64,000 nucleotides of DNA, from the NCBI RefSeq assembly GCF_004345025.1, contig NZ_CP037745.1:2852001-2916000 (forward strand), written 5' to 3'. Each line of letters opens with the position of its first letter. Position 1 is the stretch's first letter. Made by a program: the position numbers and the translations under genes. Shown here piece after piece: positions 29,723 to 40,774 of the stretch. The stretch comes from Rheinheimera sp. D18. Lineage in GTDB: Bacteria > Pseudomonadota > Gammaproteobacteria > Enterobacterales > Alteromonadaceae. The notes below the pieces were generated by a model that was not told the origin of the DNA, searched no databases, and saw only the letters and a list, made by a program, of their open reading frames with translations.

Positions 29723-32674
29723 TCAGGTCGCCTCTGTAATGTCTTTGTTACTTGTTGCCTGCAGCTTTCCTTGCGCCAGTAGTTCCGTAATATTAACGTT
29801 TTCGTCCAATAATTCTGCAGGCGCTGGTGAGCTAATATCAAGCAGTAGATAACCATTTCGACCATGTTGTTTTACCCAGTACAGCGCTTGATCAGCTAAG
29901 CGCAGGCTATGTTGCCAATCCCAATCGCTCAGTTGTGCAACCGCACCAATTGAACAGGTTAACGATTGTTTTAGCCCCATATCTTGCTGCCAGGGATATT
30001 GTGCAACGGCCTGGTGAATACGCTGCAATACCAGTAATGCATCTTGACTATGCTCTAATACCAACAAAAACTCTTCGCCGCCCCAACGAATAAGATGATC
30101 TGTATCGCGGCTATTTTGTCGCAATAACTCTGCGACAATAATTAAAATCTCATCACCCGTATGGTGGCCAAAGGTATCGTTAATGCGTTTAAAAAAATCT
30201 AAATCAAGTAGCGCCCAAACAAGCGGCTCATTGCTTCGATCGGATCTGGATAAAATTTGTTTAATATTAGTATCTAAATAATGACGATTATTCAGACCAG
30301 TTAATGCATCTTGCATACTCATGCATTCTAATTTTTTATTCACCTGATATAACTCAGCTGTGCGTTGCGTAACGATAATTTCCAACTGTTGTTTCGCCTT
30401 AGCTAAAGCCATAAGTCGCCAGCGATACAATGCCCAAAATATTAACAATAAAAGAATTAATGTCAGTGCCCGCGCAGTTGCGGTTTCGTACCAGTGCGGT
30501 GCTAGGTAAACATTCATACCTACTGGTTCGCTCCAGCGATAATCAGAGGCAAGACGCACCTGAATAATAAAACGATATTGGCCAGGCGGTAGGTTAGTAT
30601 AAAAGGCTTCACGACGGCGGCCGGCATCAACCCAGCTAATATCGTAACCTTCTAATTTATAACGAAACAACACCGATGCCGCATGCATAAAAAATGGTGC
30701 GGTAAAACGAAAATGCCAATCACGTTTGTTTGGTGATAAATTAACGCTACTAGCGCTATAGTTTTCACCGCTTACCGTAAGGCTATCTAGTACGGGTTGA
30801 GGTATCGGCCCATATTGAATCAGCTGTTGCAACGGCAGTGCTAATACACCATCTAATGTTGGATACCATAACCGGCCTTGATGCACTGCACCTTTGCTGC
30901 TACCCGCACCATTACAGCAACGATGAGAATCTGAGGCGGCTTCAGGCCGACGGTCATCAACCAACATATACACTTGCTCAACCCGGCCTTGGCGTAGTTC
31001 AGGGTAATTAATCCGATAAAACCCCTGAAAGCTACTAATCAGTAACTGATTTTCTATTTGCTCAACATGCAAGACACCGCTGCTGGGTAAGCCTTTTTGT
31101 TGCGTAAACCACTGCCAATGCTTAGGTTTGCCTAAAACAAAGCCTTGATCAAAGCTGCCAATAAAAATGTTCCCGTCGGCAAGCTCTTTTATGGCACTAA
31201 TAAAACGATCGGATAATGGCATGCCCTCGAGCTTGGCAAAGCTATCGCCATCACGTAAAAACAGGCCGTTTTCTGTGCCTACCCATAAGCGCTGCTGGCT
31301 ATCCACCATCACAATACGTATTTGTGCACTGCGCAAGACTTCAGGCACCTGCTGTTGATGCAGCTCGTCGTTATCAACGTAAAATAAGCCGCCGTTCGTT
31401 CCCACCCAAATACGGTCATTTTCTTGCGTTATCGAGGTAACTAGTACGTGCGATATTTCATTGTAATTACGCCGCCATTCTAAGGTTTTGCCATCAAGCC
31501 GACTTAAACCTGCTCTGGTCCCTACCCATAACCGCTGCTGGCCGTCAATTAACATACTGTAAACAAAGAGGTTGGGTAAATATTGGTTGGCACTTAGCGG
31601 CTGAAACTGACCATGCTGCAACAATGATATGCCACTATTGGTGCCTGCAAGTATATGGTGTTGCCAAGGTTGCACCGCCCAAACATAGGGATCGTTAATA
31701 CCTTGCTCTTTACTAAAGCGCTGTGTTGGCGGGCGGCGCAGCCGCTTTAAACCGTGCGAATGACTGCCTAACCATAAGTTGCCAAATTTATCTTGCAGCA
31801 TAGATTCAACCCAAGAAAACTCGCCGGGTTTACCTAAAACACCATCTTCTACTGTTAACTGCCCTTGCTTTAGCTGATATAACTTATCATAACTGGCCAC
31901 CCACACCCGCTGCTGAGGGTCTAAATACAACAGTTCAATTCGGGTATTACCCACAGAGCCTGGCAACGGCAGCGGCTGCCATTGCTCATACTGATAACGA
32001 AACAAACCTTGGTTAGTACCTAAATACAGATCCTTACCTTGCTTTACTATCTGGGTAACCTGTAATTCGGCTGTCTGCTCTGGCGCGCCAAACCATTGAT
32101 ACTTATCGTTTTCTAAGAGCGCATAACCATTTAACCCACCAAGCCACAAAGCATCTTGTTGCTGATGCAATTGAAATACGGGGCCATGATGTGCCATAAC
32201 CTGCTCTAGCGTCTGTTGTTGCTCTTGCCATTGATATAAATGCGCAGCACCAATAAATATACGGCCATCAGCTAGCTCAGCAATGCTTGTTACCCCACCT
32301 TTTAGTGGTTGGCGGTCTAAACGAGTAAATGTTTTATTTTCGAAACGCATTAAACCATTAACAGTGCCGATCCATAAACGCTGCTGCTTATCAATATGCA
32401 AAGCGGTGATTAAATTAGATGAGAAATCAGCAGTATTCGCGGTGTTAAATACCTGAAAATTTAAGCCATCAAAACGGGCTAAGCCGTTTTGCGTGCCCAC
32501 CCAGAGAAAACCCTGCTCGTCTTGCGCTAATGCTGTAACTGATATTTGCGGCAAGCCCGACTCTACCGACCAAATACGGTATAAATAGTCATTTTGGCTT
32601 AACACCATTGCCGACACATTTAGCCAACTGTTACTGCTAAGTAACACTAATACTAGATATAAATAGCGCCGCAC
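29723..32674 (-). CDS. Two-component-type beta-propeller sensor with GGDEF output (diguanylate cyclase)
   Basis: This 983-residue protein has a signal peptide, then repeated propeller blades (repeats such as LWVGTQNGLARFDGLNF and RLWVGTENGLFLRDG) over about residues 40-600. A Y_Y_Y-type domain near 690-740 precedes a membrane helix near 755-775, then a GGDEF domain. The catalytic loop is GGEEF (RWGGEEFLLV), and an RDTD inhibitory I-site lies five residues before it. It probably makes cyclic di-GMP in response to a periplasmic ligand. It stands alone; no histidine kinase domain is present. Confidence 0.9.
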   Translation of the reverse strand: MRRYLYLVLVLLSSNSWLNVSAMVLSQNDYLYRIWSVESGLPQISVTALAQDEQGFLWVGTQNGLARFDGLNFQVFNTANTADFSSNLITALHIDKQQRLWIGTVNGLMRFENKTFTRLDRQPLKGGVTSIAELADGRIFIGAAHLYQWQEQQQTLEQVMAHHGPVFQLHQQQDALWLGGLNGYALLENDKYQWFGAPEQTAELQVTQIVKQGKDLYLGTNQGLFRYQYEQWQPLPLPGSVGNTRIELLYLDPQQRVWVASYDKLYQLKQGQLTVEDGVLGKPGEFSWVESMLQDKFGNLWLGSHSHGLKRLRRPPTQRFSKEQGINDPYVWAVQPWQHHILAGTNSGISLLQHGQFQPLSANQYLPNLFVYSMLIDGQQRLWVGTRAGLSRLDGKTLEWRRNYNEISHVLVTSITQENDRIWVGTNGGLFYVDNDELHQQQVPEVLRSAQIRIVMVDSQQRLWVGTENGLFLRDGDSFAKLEGMPLSDRFISAIKELADGNIFIGSFDQGFVLGKPKHWQWFTQQKGLPSSGVLHVEQIENQLLISSFQGFYRINYPELRQGRVEQVYMLVDDRRPEAASDSHRCCNGAGSSKGAVHQGRLWYPTLDGVLALPLQQLIQYGPIPQPVLDSLTVSGENYSASSVNLSPNKRDWHFRFTAPFFMHAASVLFRYKLEGYDISWVDAGRRREAFYTNLPPGQYRFIIQVRLASDYRWSEPVGMNVYLAPHWYETATARALTLILLLLIFWALYRWRLMALAKAKQQLEIIVTQRTAELYQVNKKLECMSMQDALTGLNNRHYLDTNIKQILSRSDRSNEPLVWALLDLDFFKRINDTFGHHTGDEILIIVAELLRQNSRDTDHLIRWGGEEFLLVLEHSQDALLVLQRIHQAVAQYPWQQDMGLKQSLTCSIGAVAQLSDWDWQHSLRLADQALYWVKQHGRNGYLLLDISSPAPAELLDENVNITELLAQGKLQATSNKDITEAT

Positions 32675-32846
32675 TACGCAAAGGCCTTCTTACTGAACGT
32701 AAACACAATGTAACATTACTATAGCCTGATTAATGCCAGTTAACGAACTTAGACGAATGGTATTTTTTGCTGTCTGAGCGGTCAGGTTGCAGCAATGGTC
32801 TTACCAGTGTAAGCTTTGAGCCAACATTTAATTAGGAGCCAGACAA

Positions 32847-33335
32847 ATGGCAATCTCTTTGCGTAAAGCCAACTGGGGCTTAAAACTATTTGCTTGGCGT
32901 TATATTCCACTCATTGGTTTTTGCTCACCGCGTATTGTGCATATGGACAGTAAAACTTTAGAGGTGACCATGCCGCACGGTTGGCGCACTAAAAACCATT
33001 TAGGTAGTATTTATTTTGGCGCTTTGGCGATAGGTGCCGATTTAGCTGGTGCTTTTTTAGTGTTTAGCAAAGCTAAAACCCGCGGTGTAAATGCCAATTT
33101 TGCTTTTAAAGATGTACAAGGCCATTTTTTAAAGCGGCCAGAAGCACTAGTGCATTTTACTAGCCATGATGGTGATATTATTGATGCCATGATTGACGAG
33201 TCGTTAGTCAGCGGTGAACGCATTAATAAACCGGTATCAGTCGTAGTAACTTGCCCAACGCTACATGGTGATGAACCCATGGCAACCTTTACGCTAACCT
33301 TATCGATAAAAGCCAAAGCTAAACATAAAGGCTAG
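32847..33335 (+). CDS. DUF4442 hotdog-fold (thioesterase-like) protein
   Basis: The 162-residue protein fits the DUF4442/YiiD-C-like hotdog family, with [20 protein letters not shown] as the central helix-strand region. Hotdog enzymes act on acyl-CoA or acyl-ACP, but this subgroup has no assigned substrate. An AGGAG ribosome site eight bases upstream supports the start. It precedes gmk by 62 bp on the same strand. Confidence 0.78.
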   Translation: MAISLRKANWGLKLFAWRYIPLIGFCSPRIVHMDSKTLEVTMPHGWRTKNHLGSIYFGALAIGADLAGAFLVFSKAKTRGVNANFAFKDVQGHFLKRPEALVHFTSHDGDIIDAMIDESLVSGERINKPVSVVVTCPTLHGDEPMATFTLTLSIKAKAKHKG

Positions 33336-33397
33336 TTTGCGCCAAATCGCAACAACGATTAGACTTTCGCTCTGTTTTAATTTCAAGCTTGGATCCT

Positions 33398-34030
33398 ATG
33401 CAACAACTTGCCGGCAACCTGTTTATTATTTCGGCGCCCAGTGGCGCTGGTAAATCTAGTTTAATTCAAGCTTTGCTTAAGCGTCATAGCGATATGCACG
33501 TTAGTGTGTCACACACCACTCGCGCACCTCGCCCTGGCGAGCAAGACGGCGTGCATTACCATTTCATTAGTGTTGAGCAATTTAAAGCACTAATTGCACA
33601 AAACGAATTTTTAGAGTGGGCTGAAGTATTTGGCAACTACTATGGCACATCAAAAAGCACCATTCGCGATAGTTTAGCCAAGGGTATCGATGTGTTTTTA
33701 GATATCGACTGGCAAGGTGCGCAGCAAATTCGCCAGCAAGCGTCTACCACCAAAGGCATTTTTATTTTGCCGCCAAGCCTAGATGAATTAGAACAGCGTT
33801 TAAACCAGCGCGGCCAAGATTCTAACGAGGTTATTGCTAAACGTATGGCACAAGCTCACAGCGAAATGAGCCATGCCAATGAATACGAATACTTAATTAT
33901 TAACGATAACTTTGACACGGCTTTAACCGAGTTTGAGTGCATCGTTTTAGCGCAACGCAACGGCTATCATAGCCAAGTTTGTAAGCATACTAGCCTAATA
34001 AAGCAACTATTGGCGAAATCAGCAAATTAG
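33398..34030 (+). CDS. gmk: Guanylate kinase
   Basis: The 210-residue enzyme phosphorylates GMP to GDP. The P-loop is [11 protein letters not shown] near the N-terminus; [20 protein letters not shown] and [11 protein letters not shown] are GMP-binding and lid segments. I chose ATG 33398, which places the P-loop about 10 residues in as usual; a TTG three codons earlier is possible. It heads the gmk-rpoZ-spoT block conserved in gammaproteobacteria. Confidence 0.96.
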   Translation: MQQLAGNLFIISAPSGAGKSSLIQALLKRHSDMHVSVSHTTRAPRPGEQDGVHYHFISVEQFKALIAQNEFLEWAEVFGNYYGTSKSTIRDSLAKGIDVFLDIDWQGAQQIRQQASTTKGIFILPPSLDELEQRLNQRGQDSNEVIAKRMAQAHSEMSHANEYEYLIINDNFDTALTEFECIVLAQRNGYHSQVCKHTSLIKQLLAKSAN

Positions 34031-34075
34031 CGTACACTATGCGGTCTTGTGAAAGCCCGAACACTGGAGTGGTAA

Positions 34076-34351
34076 ATGGCACGCGTAACTGTTCAAGATG
34101 CAGTAGATAAAATTGGTAACCGTTTTGACTTAATTCTGGTGGCTGCACGCCGTGCCCGTCAGTTGGCTGTTGAAGGTAAAGAAGCACTGGTCGACATTGA
34201 AAACGACAAACCTACCGTAGTGGCGCTGCGTGAAATTGAAAAAGGCCTGATCACCAGTACCGTATTGGATGAGCAAGAACGCCGTGATCAAATTCAGCAA
34301 GAAGCGTCAGAAATGGCCGCTGTGGCAGCCATTATTGGTTCAGACCACTAA
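34076..34351 (+). CDS. rpoZ: RNA polymerase omega subunit
   Basis: This 91-residue subunit stabilises beta' and forms part of the ppGpp site. [20 protein letters not shown] and VAARRARQL are family hallmarks. A GGAG ribosome site is seven bases before the ATG. It sits between gmk and spoT, the standard arrangement. A hairpin with one G-T mismatch (34369-34394) follows, without a T tract. Confidence 0.97.
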   Translation: MARVTVQDAVDKIGNRFDLILVAARRARQLAVEGKEALVDIENDKPTVVALREIEKGLITSTVLDEQERRDQIQQEASEMAAVAAIIGSDH

Positions 34352-34476
34352 AAACCTCTCCATATGCATGCCAGCGGCACATTAGCCGTTGGCAACTGTA
34401 AAAAATAGACGTATATTCATAATAAATCCCGCGCTTAATGGCGTATTTTGTTTGCTGTCGCAGTTTGGGAGCACAG

Positions 34477-36597
34477 GTGTATTTATTTGAAGGTCTAAAA
34501 AACCAAATTAGTGCTTATTTGCCACCCGAGCAGGTTGCCTTAGTGCAACAAGCTTATATTGTGGCAAGAGACGCGCACGCGCCACAAACCCGTTCTAGTG
34601 GTGAGCCCTACATAACCCACCCTGTTGCTGTAAGTAGCATTTTAGCCGATATGTGCATGGACCATGAAACTTTAATGGCTGCGCTATTGCATGATGTTAT
34701 TGAGGATACGCCGGTTAATAAAGAAGAGTTAACCCGGTTATTTGGCAAAACCGTGGCCGAGTTAGTGCAAGGCGTTAGTAAGCTAGATAAAGTAAAATTT
34801 AAAGATTATCATGAGTTTGAAGTAACCAACCTGCAAAAAATGTTTATGGCCATGACGCAGGATATTCGAGTTATTTTAATTAAATTAGCCGACCGCACAC
34901 ATAATATGCGCACGCTAGGTGCGTTACGTCCAGAAAAACGCCGCCGCATTGCTAAAGAAACCTTAGAGTTATATGCGCCGATAGCGAATCGTTTAGGTAT
35001 TCATAATATTAAAAATGAGCTTGAAGACTGGGGTTTTCAAGCGCTTTATCCAATGCGTTACCGCGCTTTATCAACTGCCGTAAAACAAGCACGTGGCAAT
35101 CGACGCGAATTACTCGAAAAAATACAGCTTGAAATTACCACTCGGCTAGCACAAGCAGGCATCAAAGCTGATGTACTAGGCCGAGAAAAGCATCTTTACA
35201 GCATTTATCGTAAGATGAAAAACAAAGAGCTGATGTTCAATGATGTTATGGATATCTATGCATTTCGTGTAGTAGTAGATAGCATAGACAACTGTTACCG
35301 CACGCTTGGCGTGGTACACAATTTATATAAACCGATTGAAATTCGCTTTAAAGACTACATCGCTATTCCAAAACAAAACGGCTACCAGTCTCTGCATACC
35401 TCATTAATTGGCCCCCACGGCATACCGGTAGAAATTCAGATGCGCACCCTTGAAATGGACGAAATGGCCGACAAAGGTATTGCCGCTCACTGGATGTATA
35501 AAGCCGACGATGAGCATCAAGATACCACGGCGCAAATTCGCGCTCGGCACTGGATGCAAAGCCTGTTAGAACTGCAACAAAACGCCGGTAACAGTGCTGA
35601 ATTTGTTGAAAACGTAAAATCTGAGCTGTACCCAGAAGAGTTATACGTGTTTTCGCCCAAGGGTAAGATTGTTGAGCTACCCATCAGCGCAACTGCCGTC
35701 GATTTTGCCTACGCCGTGCATACCGACATTGGTAATCGCTGTGTTGGTGCTAAAGTTGACCGCAAACCTTACCCACTAAGTAAACCTTTGGAAACCGGGC
35801 AAACTGTCGAAATTATTACCAGCCCTGGCGGTAAACCCAATGCTAACTGGCTAAATTATGTTGTTACCAGCCGAGCCATATTAGGCATTCGTAACTATCT
35901 GAAAAAACAGCAGCAAAATGAATCTACTGGTTTAGGCCGACGCTTATTAAGCTCCGCCTTGGGCGACGTAAAACTAGAAGATATCGCACCAGAGCGGATT
36001 GAACAGGTATTACAAAATACCAAACAAAAATCATTAGACGAATTGTGCAGTGAAATTGGTTTAGGTAATCAATTACCTATCGCTGTTGCAAGGCGCTTGC
36101 TGGGCGAATTTGAGTCTGGCGAAGGCAATAAAAATAATGCGGGGCCAATGCCGAAAAGTAAGGCTTTTATTATTGGCTCTGAAGGTATGTTACTTACATT
36201 TGCTCGTTGCTGCCGCCCAATACCAGGTGATGAGATTGTTGCTAATGCCGCGCCAGGTAAAGGGTTAAACGTACACCGTGCAGAATGTCGCAATATCAAA
36301 GGCTGGGATAAAGAACCTGGCAAGTATTTTCCTGTACGTTGGGATAAAACTGGCGATAGACAATTTTTATGCGATATACGCGTGTTTATTACCAATAAAC
36401 AAGGTTTACTCGCCAAACTAACCACGCTTATTGCATTACAAGACTCAAACATTCAAGATCTCGCCACCGATGACAGAGACAACGGTGAATACGTAATAAA
36501 AATCACCTTGTCGGTTCGCGACCGAATACATTTGGCTAACGTAATGCGAAAAATTCGCGTTATGCCAGATGTACAAAAAGTTTACAGAAGGAAATAA
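34477..36597 (+). CDS. spoT: Bifunctional (p)ppGpp synthetase/hydrolase SpoT
   Basis: This 706-residue protein makes and degrades the stringent-response alarmone. The hydrolase domain has the HD pair in [13 protein letters not shown], the synthetase motif [19 protein letters not shown] is intact, and a TGS domain and C-terminal ACT domain follow. I place the start at GTG 34477 rather than upstream ATG 34438: GGGAG lies five bases before it and the product then begins VYLFEGL, matching E. coli SpoT MYLFESL. The gene is 5 bp from ridA. Confidence 0.95.
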   Translation: MYLFEGLKNQISAYLPPEQVALVQQAYIVARDAHAPQTRSSGEPYITHPVAVSSILADMCMDHETLMAALLHDVIEDTPVNKEELTRLFGKTVAELVQGVSKLDKVKFKDYHEFEVTNLQKMFMAMTQDIRVILIKLADRTHNMRTLGALRPEKRRRIAKETLELYAPIANRLGIHNIKNELEDWGFQALYPMRYRALSTAVKQARGNRRELLEKIQLEITTRLAQAGIKADVLGREKHLYSIYRKMKNKELMFNDVMDIYAFRVVVDSIDNCYRTLGVVHNLYKPIEIRFKDYIAIPKQNGYQSLHTSLIGPHGIPVEIQMRTLEMDEMADKGIAAHWMYKADDEHQDTTAQIRARHWMQSLLELQQNAGNSAEFVENVKSELYPEELYVFSPKGKIVELPISATAVDFAYAVHTDIGNRCVGAKVDRKPYPLSKPLETGQTVEIITSPGGKPNANWLNYVVTSRAILGIRNYLKKQQQNESTGLGRRLLSSALGDVKLEDIAPERIEQVLQNTKQKSLDELCSEIGLGNQLPIAVARRLLGEFESGEGNKNNAGPMPKSKAFIIGSEGMLLTFARCCRPIPGDEIVANAAPGKGLNVHRAECRNIKGWDKEPGKYFPVRWDKTGDRQFLCDIRVFITNKQGLLAKLTTLIALQDSNIQDLATDDRDNGEYVIKITLSVRDRIHLANVMRKIRVMPDVQKVYRRK

Positions 36598-36602
36598 CTA
36601 AG

Positions 36603-36995
36603 ATGTCTAAAGTAATTATACGTACCAGCGATGCTCCGGCCGCCATTGGCACATACAGCCAGGCTGTTAAAATTGGTACTACCGTGTATTTGTCAGGCCA
36701 AATTCCTTTAGTGCCTGCCACAATGCAAATGGTGTCTGACGATTTTTCTCAGCAAACCCACCAAGTATTCAAAAACTTATCGGCCGTATGTGAAGCCGCT
36801 GGTGGCAGCTTAAACGATATGGTTAAGCTAAATATTTTTCTTATTGATTTAGGTCAGTTTGCTGTAGTTAATGAAATTATGAGCCAGTATTTTGCTGAGC
36901 CTTATCCAGCCCGCGCTGCAGTACAAGTATCCGCTTTACCTCGCGCCAGCCAAATAGAAATTGATGGTGTAATGGAAGTACCGTCAACACACTAA
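36603..36995 (+). CDS. ridA: Reactive enamine/imine deaminase RidA
   Basis: The 130-residue YjgF/RidA-family enzyme hydrolyses 2-aminoacrylate and related imines made by PLP enzymes. [20 protein letters not shown] at the start and [12 protein letters not shown] near residue 105 (with the active-site Arg) are typical. It lies 5 bp after spoT, as in many gammaproteobacteria, and is likely co-transcribed. Confidence 0.95.
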   Translation: MSKVIIRTSDAPAAIGTYSQAVKIGTTVYLSGQIPLVPATMQMVSDDFSQQTHQVFKNLSAVCEAAGGSLNDMVKLNIFLIDLGQFAVVNEIMSQYFAEPYPARAAVQVSALPRASQIEIDGVMEVPSTH

Positions 36996-37001
36996 TTTAT
37001 C

Positions 37002-37838
37002 ATGCCTTTGCTAAAGCAATTCTTCATCAGCCTGCTGTTGCTAACCAGTTTGTTAACTGGCGCGTCAGCTTGGGCTGAAGAATTGCTACCACGAGAAGAT
37101 ACCGCACAGCCGCAACTAATATGGTGCTTAGATCACTTTTCGCGTTTTCATAATTATGAAGACACTGCAGAACCATACGGGCTTTCCGTTGATTTAATGC
37201 GCGAACTAGCAAGCCGTGCTGGCTTTAAACTCACGTTTACACCACGCACTGCCAGTGCCCGCTGTTTGCGTTTAATGGCAGAGGGTAAGGTAGATTTAAT
37301 GTCTAACCTAAGATACAGCCCTGAACGTAACCGCATCATACATATGTTGCCTTACCGACAAACGGTGCCTGAAAGCTTGTTTTTGCGTCACAACGATAAA
37401 CGCATTATTGAATCCACTGAGCAACTGCGCCACATGAGCCTAGTGCGTATTCGTAGCTACTTATATAGCCCCGATACCATGGCCTATTTACAACAACATC
37501 CAAGACACGTTACCGACGTAGACTCTATTGAAGCAGCGTTAGAACTATTATTACGCGGTCGGGTTGATGCCATAATTTCACCCACAATTAGCACCACCGA
37601 CGCCATTAATAACATTTCCGGTTACACTTACCGCTTTCAAAAAGCACCGTTAGATTTCAGCCGTGGCAATAGTGGTTATATTCATATTGGCTTGTCGAGA
37701 AATAGCCAGCATGTTGCTATGTTAGATGAATTACGCCAGCATCTAAACGCGATGATTAAAGACGGCACAGTAACTCGGTTATACGACACCAAACTCATAC
37801 AACCTTTACTAACCTCAACGGAAAGCCCAGCTCCCTAA
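37002..37838 (+). CDS. Periplasmic family-3 solute-binding protein
   Basis: The 278-residue protein has a signal peptide (LLLTSLLTGASAWAEE) and a bilobed amino-acid-binding fold, with YGLSVDLMRELASRAGFKLT and VDLMSNLRYSPERNRII as characteristic segments. No ABC permease or ATPase gene is nearby, so it may be an orphan binder or a sensory protein. It occupies the place between ridA and recG and shares one base with the recG start (TAATG), so it is in the spoT-recG operon. Confidence 0.82.
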   Translation: MPLLKQFFISLLLLTSLLTGASAWAEELLPREDTAQPQLIWCLDHFSRFHNYEDTAEPYGLSVDLMRELASRAGFKLTFTPRTASARCLRLMAEGKVDLMSNLRYSPERNRIIHMLPYRQTVPESLFLRHNDKRIIESTEQLRHMSLVRIRSYLYSPDTMAYLQQHPRHVTDVDSIEAALELLLRGRVDAIISPTISTTDAINNISGYTYRFQKAPLDFSRGNSGYIHIGLSRNSQHVAMLDELRQHLNAMIKDGTVTRLYDTKLIQPLLTSTESPAP

Positions 37839-39922
37839 TGAGCGCGCATAACTCGTTAGCTAATCAGTCTATTTCCAGCATTAAAGGTGTCGGCGCCAAG
37901 GCGGCAGAACGGCTTGAAAAGCTTGGGATCTTTAGTATTCAAGATATTCTGTTTCACCTACCATTGCGTTACGAAGATCGCACCCGTATATACGCTATTG
38001 CCGATTTAATGCCACTGATGCACGGCACGGTGTTGGGAGAAGTAGTAAGTAGCGAAATACAATTTGGTAAACGTCGTAGTTGGCTAGTAAAAATTAAAGA
38101 CGGCAGTGGTTATCTCACATTACGTTTTTTTCATTTTAGCGCCGCGCAAAAAAACGCCGTTACGCCGGGCGTGCTACTACGCTGTTTTGGTGAAGCCAAA
38201 CGGGGTATGCGTGGCTTAGAAATGTTACATCCAGAATATCGGCTGCACAATGATGAACTTATCGCTGAAGTTAGCGAAACTCTGACGCCTATTTACCCCA
38301 CTACCGAAGGTTTACGCCAAGCCACATGGCGCAATTTAACCGACGCAGCACTACAGCGTTTACACCAAAGCCCACCCGATGAATATTTACCAGCGCAGCT
38401 ATTGCAACAACCTTGGTCACTAAGTGAAGCGCTTAATTATATTCACCGACCGCCGCCAGATGCCAGCTTACAGCTGCTAGAACTGGGCAAGCACCCAGCG
38501 CAGCAACGTTTAATTATTGAAGAACTGGTTGCCCAGCAATTGAGTATGTATAAATTACGCAGCCAAAGCCAGCAACAACGCGGTATCGCACTACCGACTG
38601 ATAGTGCGTTAGAGCAGCAATTTTTAGCGGCACTGCCTTTTGCTCCTACTCATGCCCAGCGCAGAGTAACAGCGGAAATACGCCACGATTTAAGCCAAAA
38701 CTTACCTATGCTGCGCTTGGTGCAAGGCGATGTTGGCTCAGGTAAAACCTTAGTGGCCGCGCTTGCCGCATTAACTGCCATTGGTAATGGTTATCAGGTG
38801 GCACTAATGGCACCAACTGAATTATTAGCAGAACAACATGCGGCAAACTTTACGCGCTGGTTTGTGCCACTAAATATAAGTGTTGCTTGGTTAGGCGGTA
38901 AAACTAAGGGTAAAGCGCGGCAAACCACACTAACGGCTATTGCCGATGGTAGCGCGCAAATGGTAGTTGGCACTCATGCTTTGTTTCAGCAACAGGTTGA
39001 ATTTAAAGCATTAACATTGATTATTATTGATGAGCAACACCGCTTTGGCGTGCATCAACGTTTAGCATTGCGCGAAAAAGGCGGCATACCCGGTGTGTAT
39101 CCGCATCAGCTCGTTATGACCGCAACGCCTATTCCTCGCACACTCGCCATGACCGCCTACGCCGATTTAGATACGTCAATTATTGATGAATTACCCCCTG
39201 GTAGAACACCAGTAACCACGGTGGCGATACCAGACACCCGCCGTGACGATATTATTGCGCGTGTACGCCAAGCTGTTATTAGTGAGCAGCGTCAAGCCTA
39301 TTGGGTATGTACGCTCATAGAAGAGTCGGAAACGCTGCAATGTCAGGCCGCTGAAGATACGCTAGAAAATTTGCAGTTAGCCTTGCCCGAGTTAAAAATT
39401 GGTTTAGTACATGGCAGGCTAAAATCAGCTGAAAAACAAAATATTATGCAGCAGTTTAGTAATGCAGAATTAGATCTATTAGTTGCAACCACAGTAATAG
39501 AAGTGGGTGTCGACGTACCCAACGCTAGTTTAATGATTATTGAAAACCCCGAACGCTTAGGGTTGGCGCAATTACATCAACTACGCGGTCGCGTAGGTCG
39601 GGGTAGCACAGCTTCGCATTGTGTGTTGCTATATCACGCGCCATTATCAAAAACGGCGCAAGCTAGGTTAGCAGTATTACGCGATTCCAATGATGGTTTT
39701 GTTATCGCGCAACGTGATTTAGAAATACGTGGCCCGGGCGAGTTACTTGGCACCCGACAGACTGGCGTTTTGCAGTTTAAAATTGCCGATCTAAGTCGTG
39801 ATGCTGAACTACTGCCTACGGCGCAACAAATTGCCACGCAATTATGGCAACAAGACCAGGCTGCCAGCTTACAGCTAATTAAACGTTGGTTAGCGAACAA
39901 AGAGATATACAGCAACGCCTAA
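37838..39922 (+). CDS. recG: ATP-dependent DNA helicase RecG
   Basis: The 694-residue helicase regresses stalled forks and branch-migrates junctions. The wedge domain spans about 60-160. Helicase motifs are GDVGSGKTLVAALAAL (Walker A), DEQHRFGVHQR (DEQH, Walker B), MTATPIPRTLAMT, and HQLRGRVGRGS (motif VI). The C-terminal TRG region ILEIRGPGELLG-type sequence (REIRGPGELLGTRQTGV variant) is present. It ends the operon; an 8-bp-stem hairpin follows. Confidence 0.96.
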   Translation: MSAHNSLANQSISSIKGVGAKAAERLEKLGIFSIQDILFHLPLRYEDRTRIYAIADLMPLMHGTVLGEVVSSEIQFGKRRSWLVKIKDGSGYLTLRFFHFSAAQKNAVTPGVLLRCFGEAKRGMRGLEMLHPEYRLHNDELIAEVSETLTPIYPTTEGLRQATWRNLTDAALQRLHQSPPDEYLPAQLLQQPWSLSEALNYIHRPPPDASLQLLELGKHPAQQRLIIEELVAQQLSMYKLRSQSQQQRGIALPTDSALEQQFLAALPFAPTHAQRRVTAEIRHDLSQNLPMLRLVQGDVGSGKTLVAALAALTAIGNGYQVALMAPTELLAEQHAANFTRWFVPLNISVAWLGGKTKGKARQTTLTAIADGSAQMVVGTHALFQQQVEFKALTLIIIDEQHRFGVHQRLALREKGGIPGVYPHQLVMTATPIPRTLAMTAYADLDTSIIDELPPGRTPVTTVAIPDTRRDDIIARVRQAVISEQRQAYWVCTLIEESETLQCQAAEDTLENLQLALPELKIGLVHGRLKSAEKQNIMQQFSNAELDLLVATTVIEVGVDVPNASLMIIENPERLGLAQLHQLRGRVGRGSTASHCVLLYHAPLSKTAQARLAVLRDSNDGFVIAQRDLEIRGPGELLGTRQTGVLQFKIADLSRDAELLPTAQQIATQLWQQDQAASLQLIKRWLANKEIYSNA

Positions 39923-39932
39923 TAATTACTTG

Positions 39933-39952
39933 AGCTATACCCGAGTATAGCT
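39933..39952 (+). terminator. Hairpin after recG
   Basis: AGCTATAC (39933-39940) pairs perfectly with GTATAGCT (39945-39952) around CCGA, 11 bases after the recG stop, with a short T stretch downstream. It likely ends the gmk-recG transcript; the weak T tract leaves doubt. Confidence 0.5.
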
Positions 39953-39983
39953 TTGCCTATTCATTGTCTGTTCGGAGCTTATT

Positions 39984-40769
39984 ATGTCAGTGCTTACCCC
40001 TTTTCAATTGCGCCAGCAAATACGTGCCGGCAGCTTTAATCGTAATACCTCGGGCCAAGCGCCGGGCTTCGTGCAAGCCAATTTGGCCATAATGCCGAAA
40101 CAATATGCGGCTGACTTTTTACAGTTTTGTCATTTTAACCCTAAGCCTTGCCCGCTGTTAGCCATGTCGGCCACACCCGGTGCGGTTGATATGCCACAAT
40201 TAGCCGCCGATCTGGATATTCGCACCGACGTCCCTAAATATAAGGTGTTTAAACAAGGCAAACTGGTTGCCGAGGTTAACGATATTAAAGCGTATTGGCA
40301 GGATGATTTTGTTAGCTTTTTAATTGGCTGTTCGTTTTCATTTGAAGAAGCATTAATTGCCGATGGCTTAGAAATTCGTAATATTACCGAGCAAGTTAAC
40401 GTGCCAATGTATCGCACAACTATTGCTTGTGAACCTGCCGGCGTATTTTCTGGCGGTATGGTGGTAAGTATGCGGCCGATGCGACCAGCCGACGCCATTC
40501 GTGCTATTCAAATCTGCTCACGCTTTCCGCAAGTGCACGGTGCACCGGTGCATTTTGGCGATCCTGCTGCTATTGGTATTAGCGATATTAATAAACCCGA
40601 CTTTGGCGATGCAGTAACAATAAAAACCGGTGAAGTGCCGGTATTCTGGGCCTGTGGCGTAACACCACAAGTGGCGATAGCTAATGCAAAATTAGACATC
40701 TGCATTAGCCACAGCCCTGGGTATATGTTAGTTACCGACTTACCTAATAGTAAACTGTCGGTATTCTAA
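39984..40769 (+). CDS. DUF1445/YcsI family putative hydro-lyase (D-glutamate cyclase N-domain homologue)
   Basis: The 261-residue protein matches DUF1445/UPF0317 throughout: [18 protein letters not shown] at about 21-38, [15 protein letters not shown] near 112, and [15 protein letters not shown] near 190. The family is annotated as a putative hydro-lyase; its vertebrate homologue DGLUCY fuses this domain to DUF4392 and cyclises D-glutamate to 5-oxo-D-proline. B. subtilis ycsI also sits in a 5-oxoprolinase cluster. A DUF4392 gene lies 4.8 kb away after pxpABC. GGAG precedes the ATG by seven bases. Confidence 0.87.
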   Translation: MSVLTPFQLRQQIRAGSFNRNTSGQAPGFVQANLAIMPKQYAADFLQFCHFNPKPCPLLAMSATPGAVDMPQLAADLDIRTDVPKYKVFKQGKLVAEVNDIKAYWQDDFVSFLIGCSFSFEEALIADGLEIRNITEQVNVPMYRTTIACEPAGVFSGGMVVSMRPMRPADAIRAIQICSRFPQVHGAPVHFGDPAAIGISDINKPDFGDAVTIKTGEVPVFWACGVTPQVAIANAKLDICISHSPGYMLVTDLPNSKLSVF

Positions 40770-40774
40770 TACGC

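Noticed and set aside
34369..34394. Hairpin between rpoZ and spoT as a terminator
   Set aside because: The stem has a G-T mismatch and is followed by an A run rather than T on the plus strand; spoT normally follows in the same unit.
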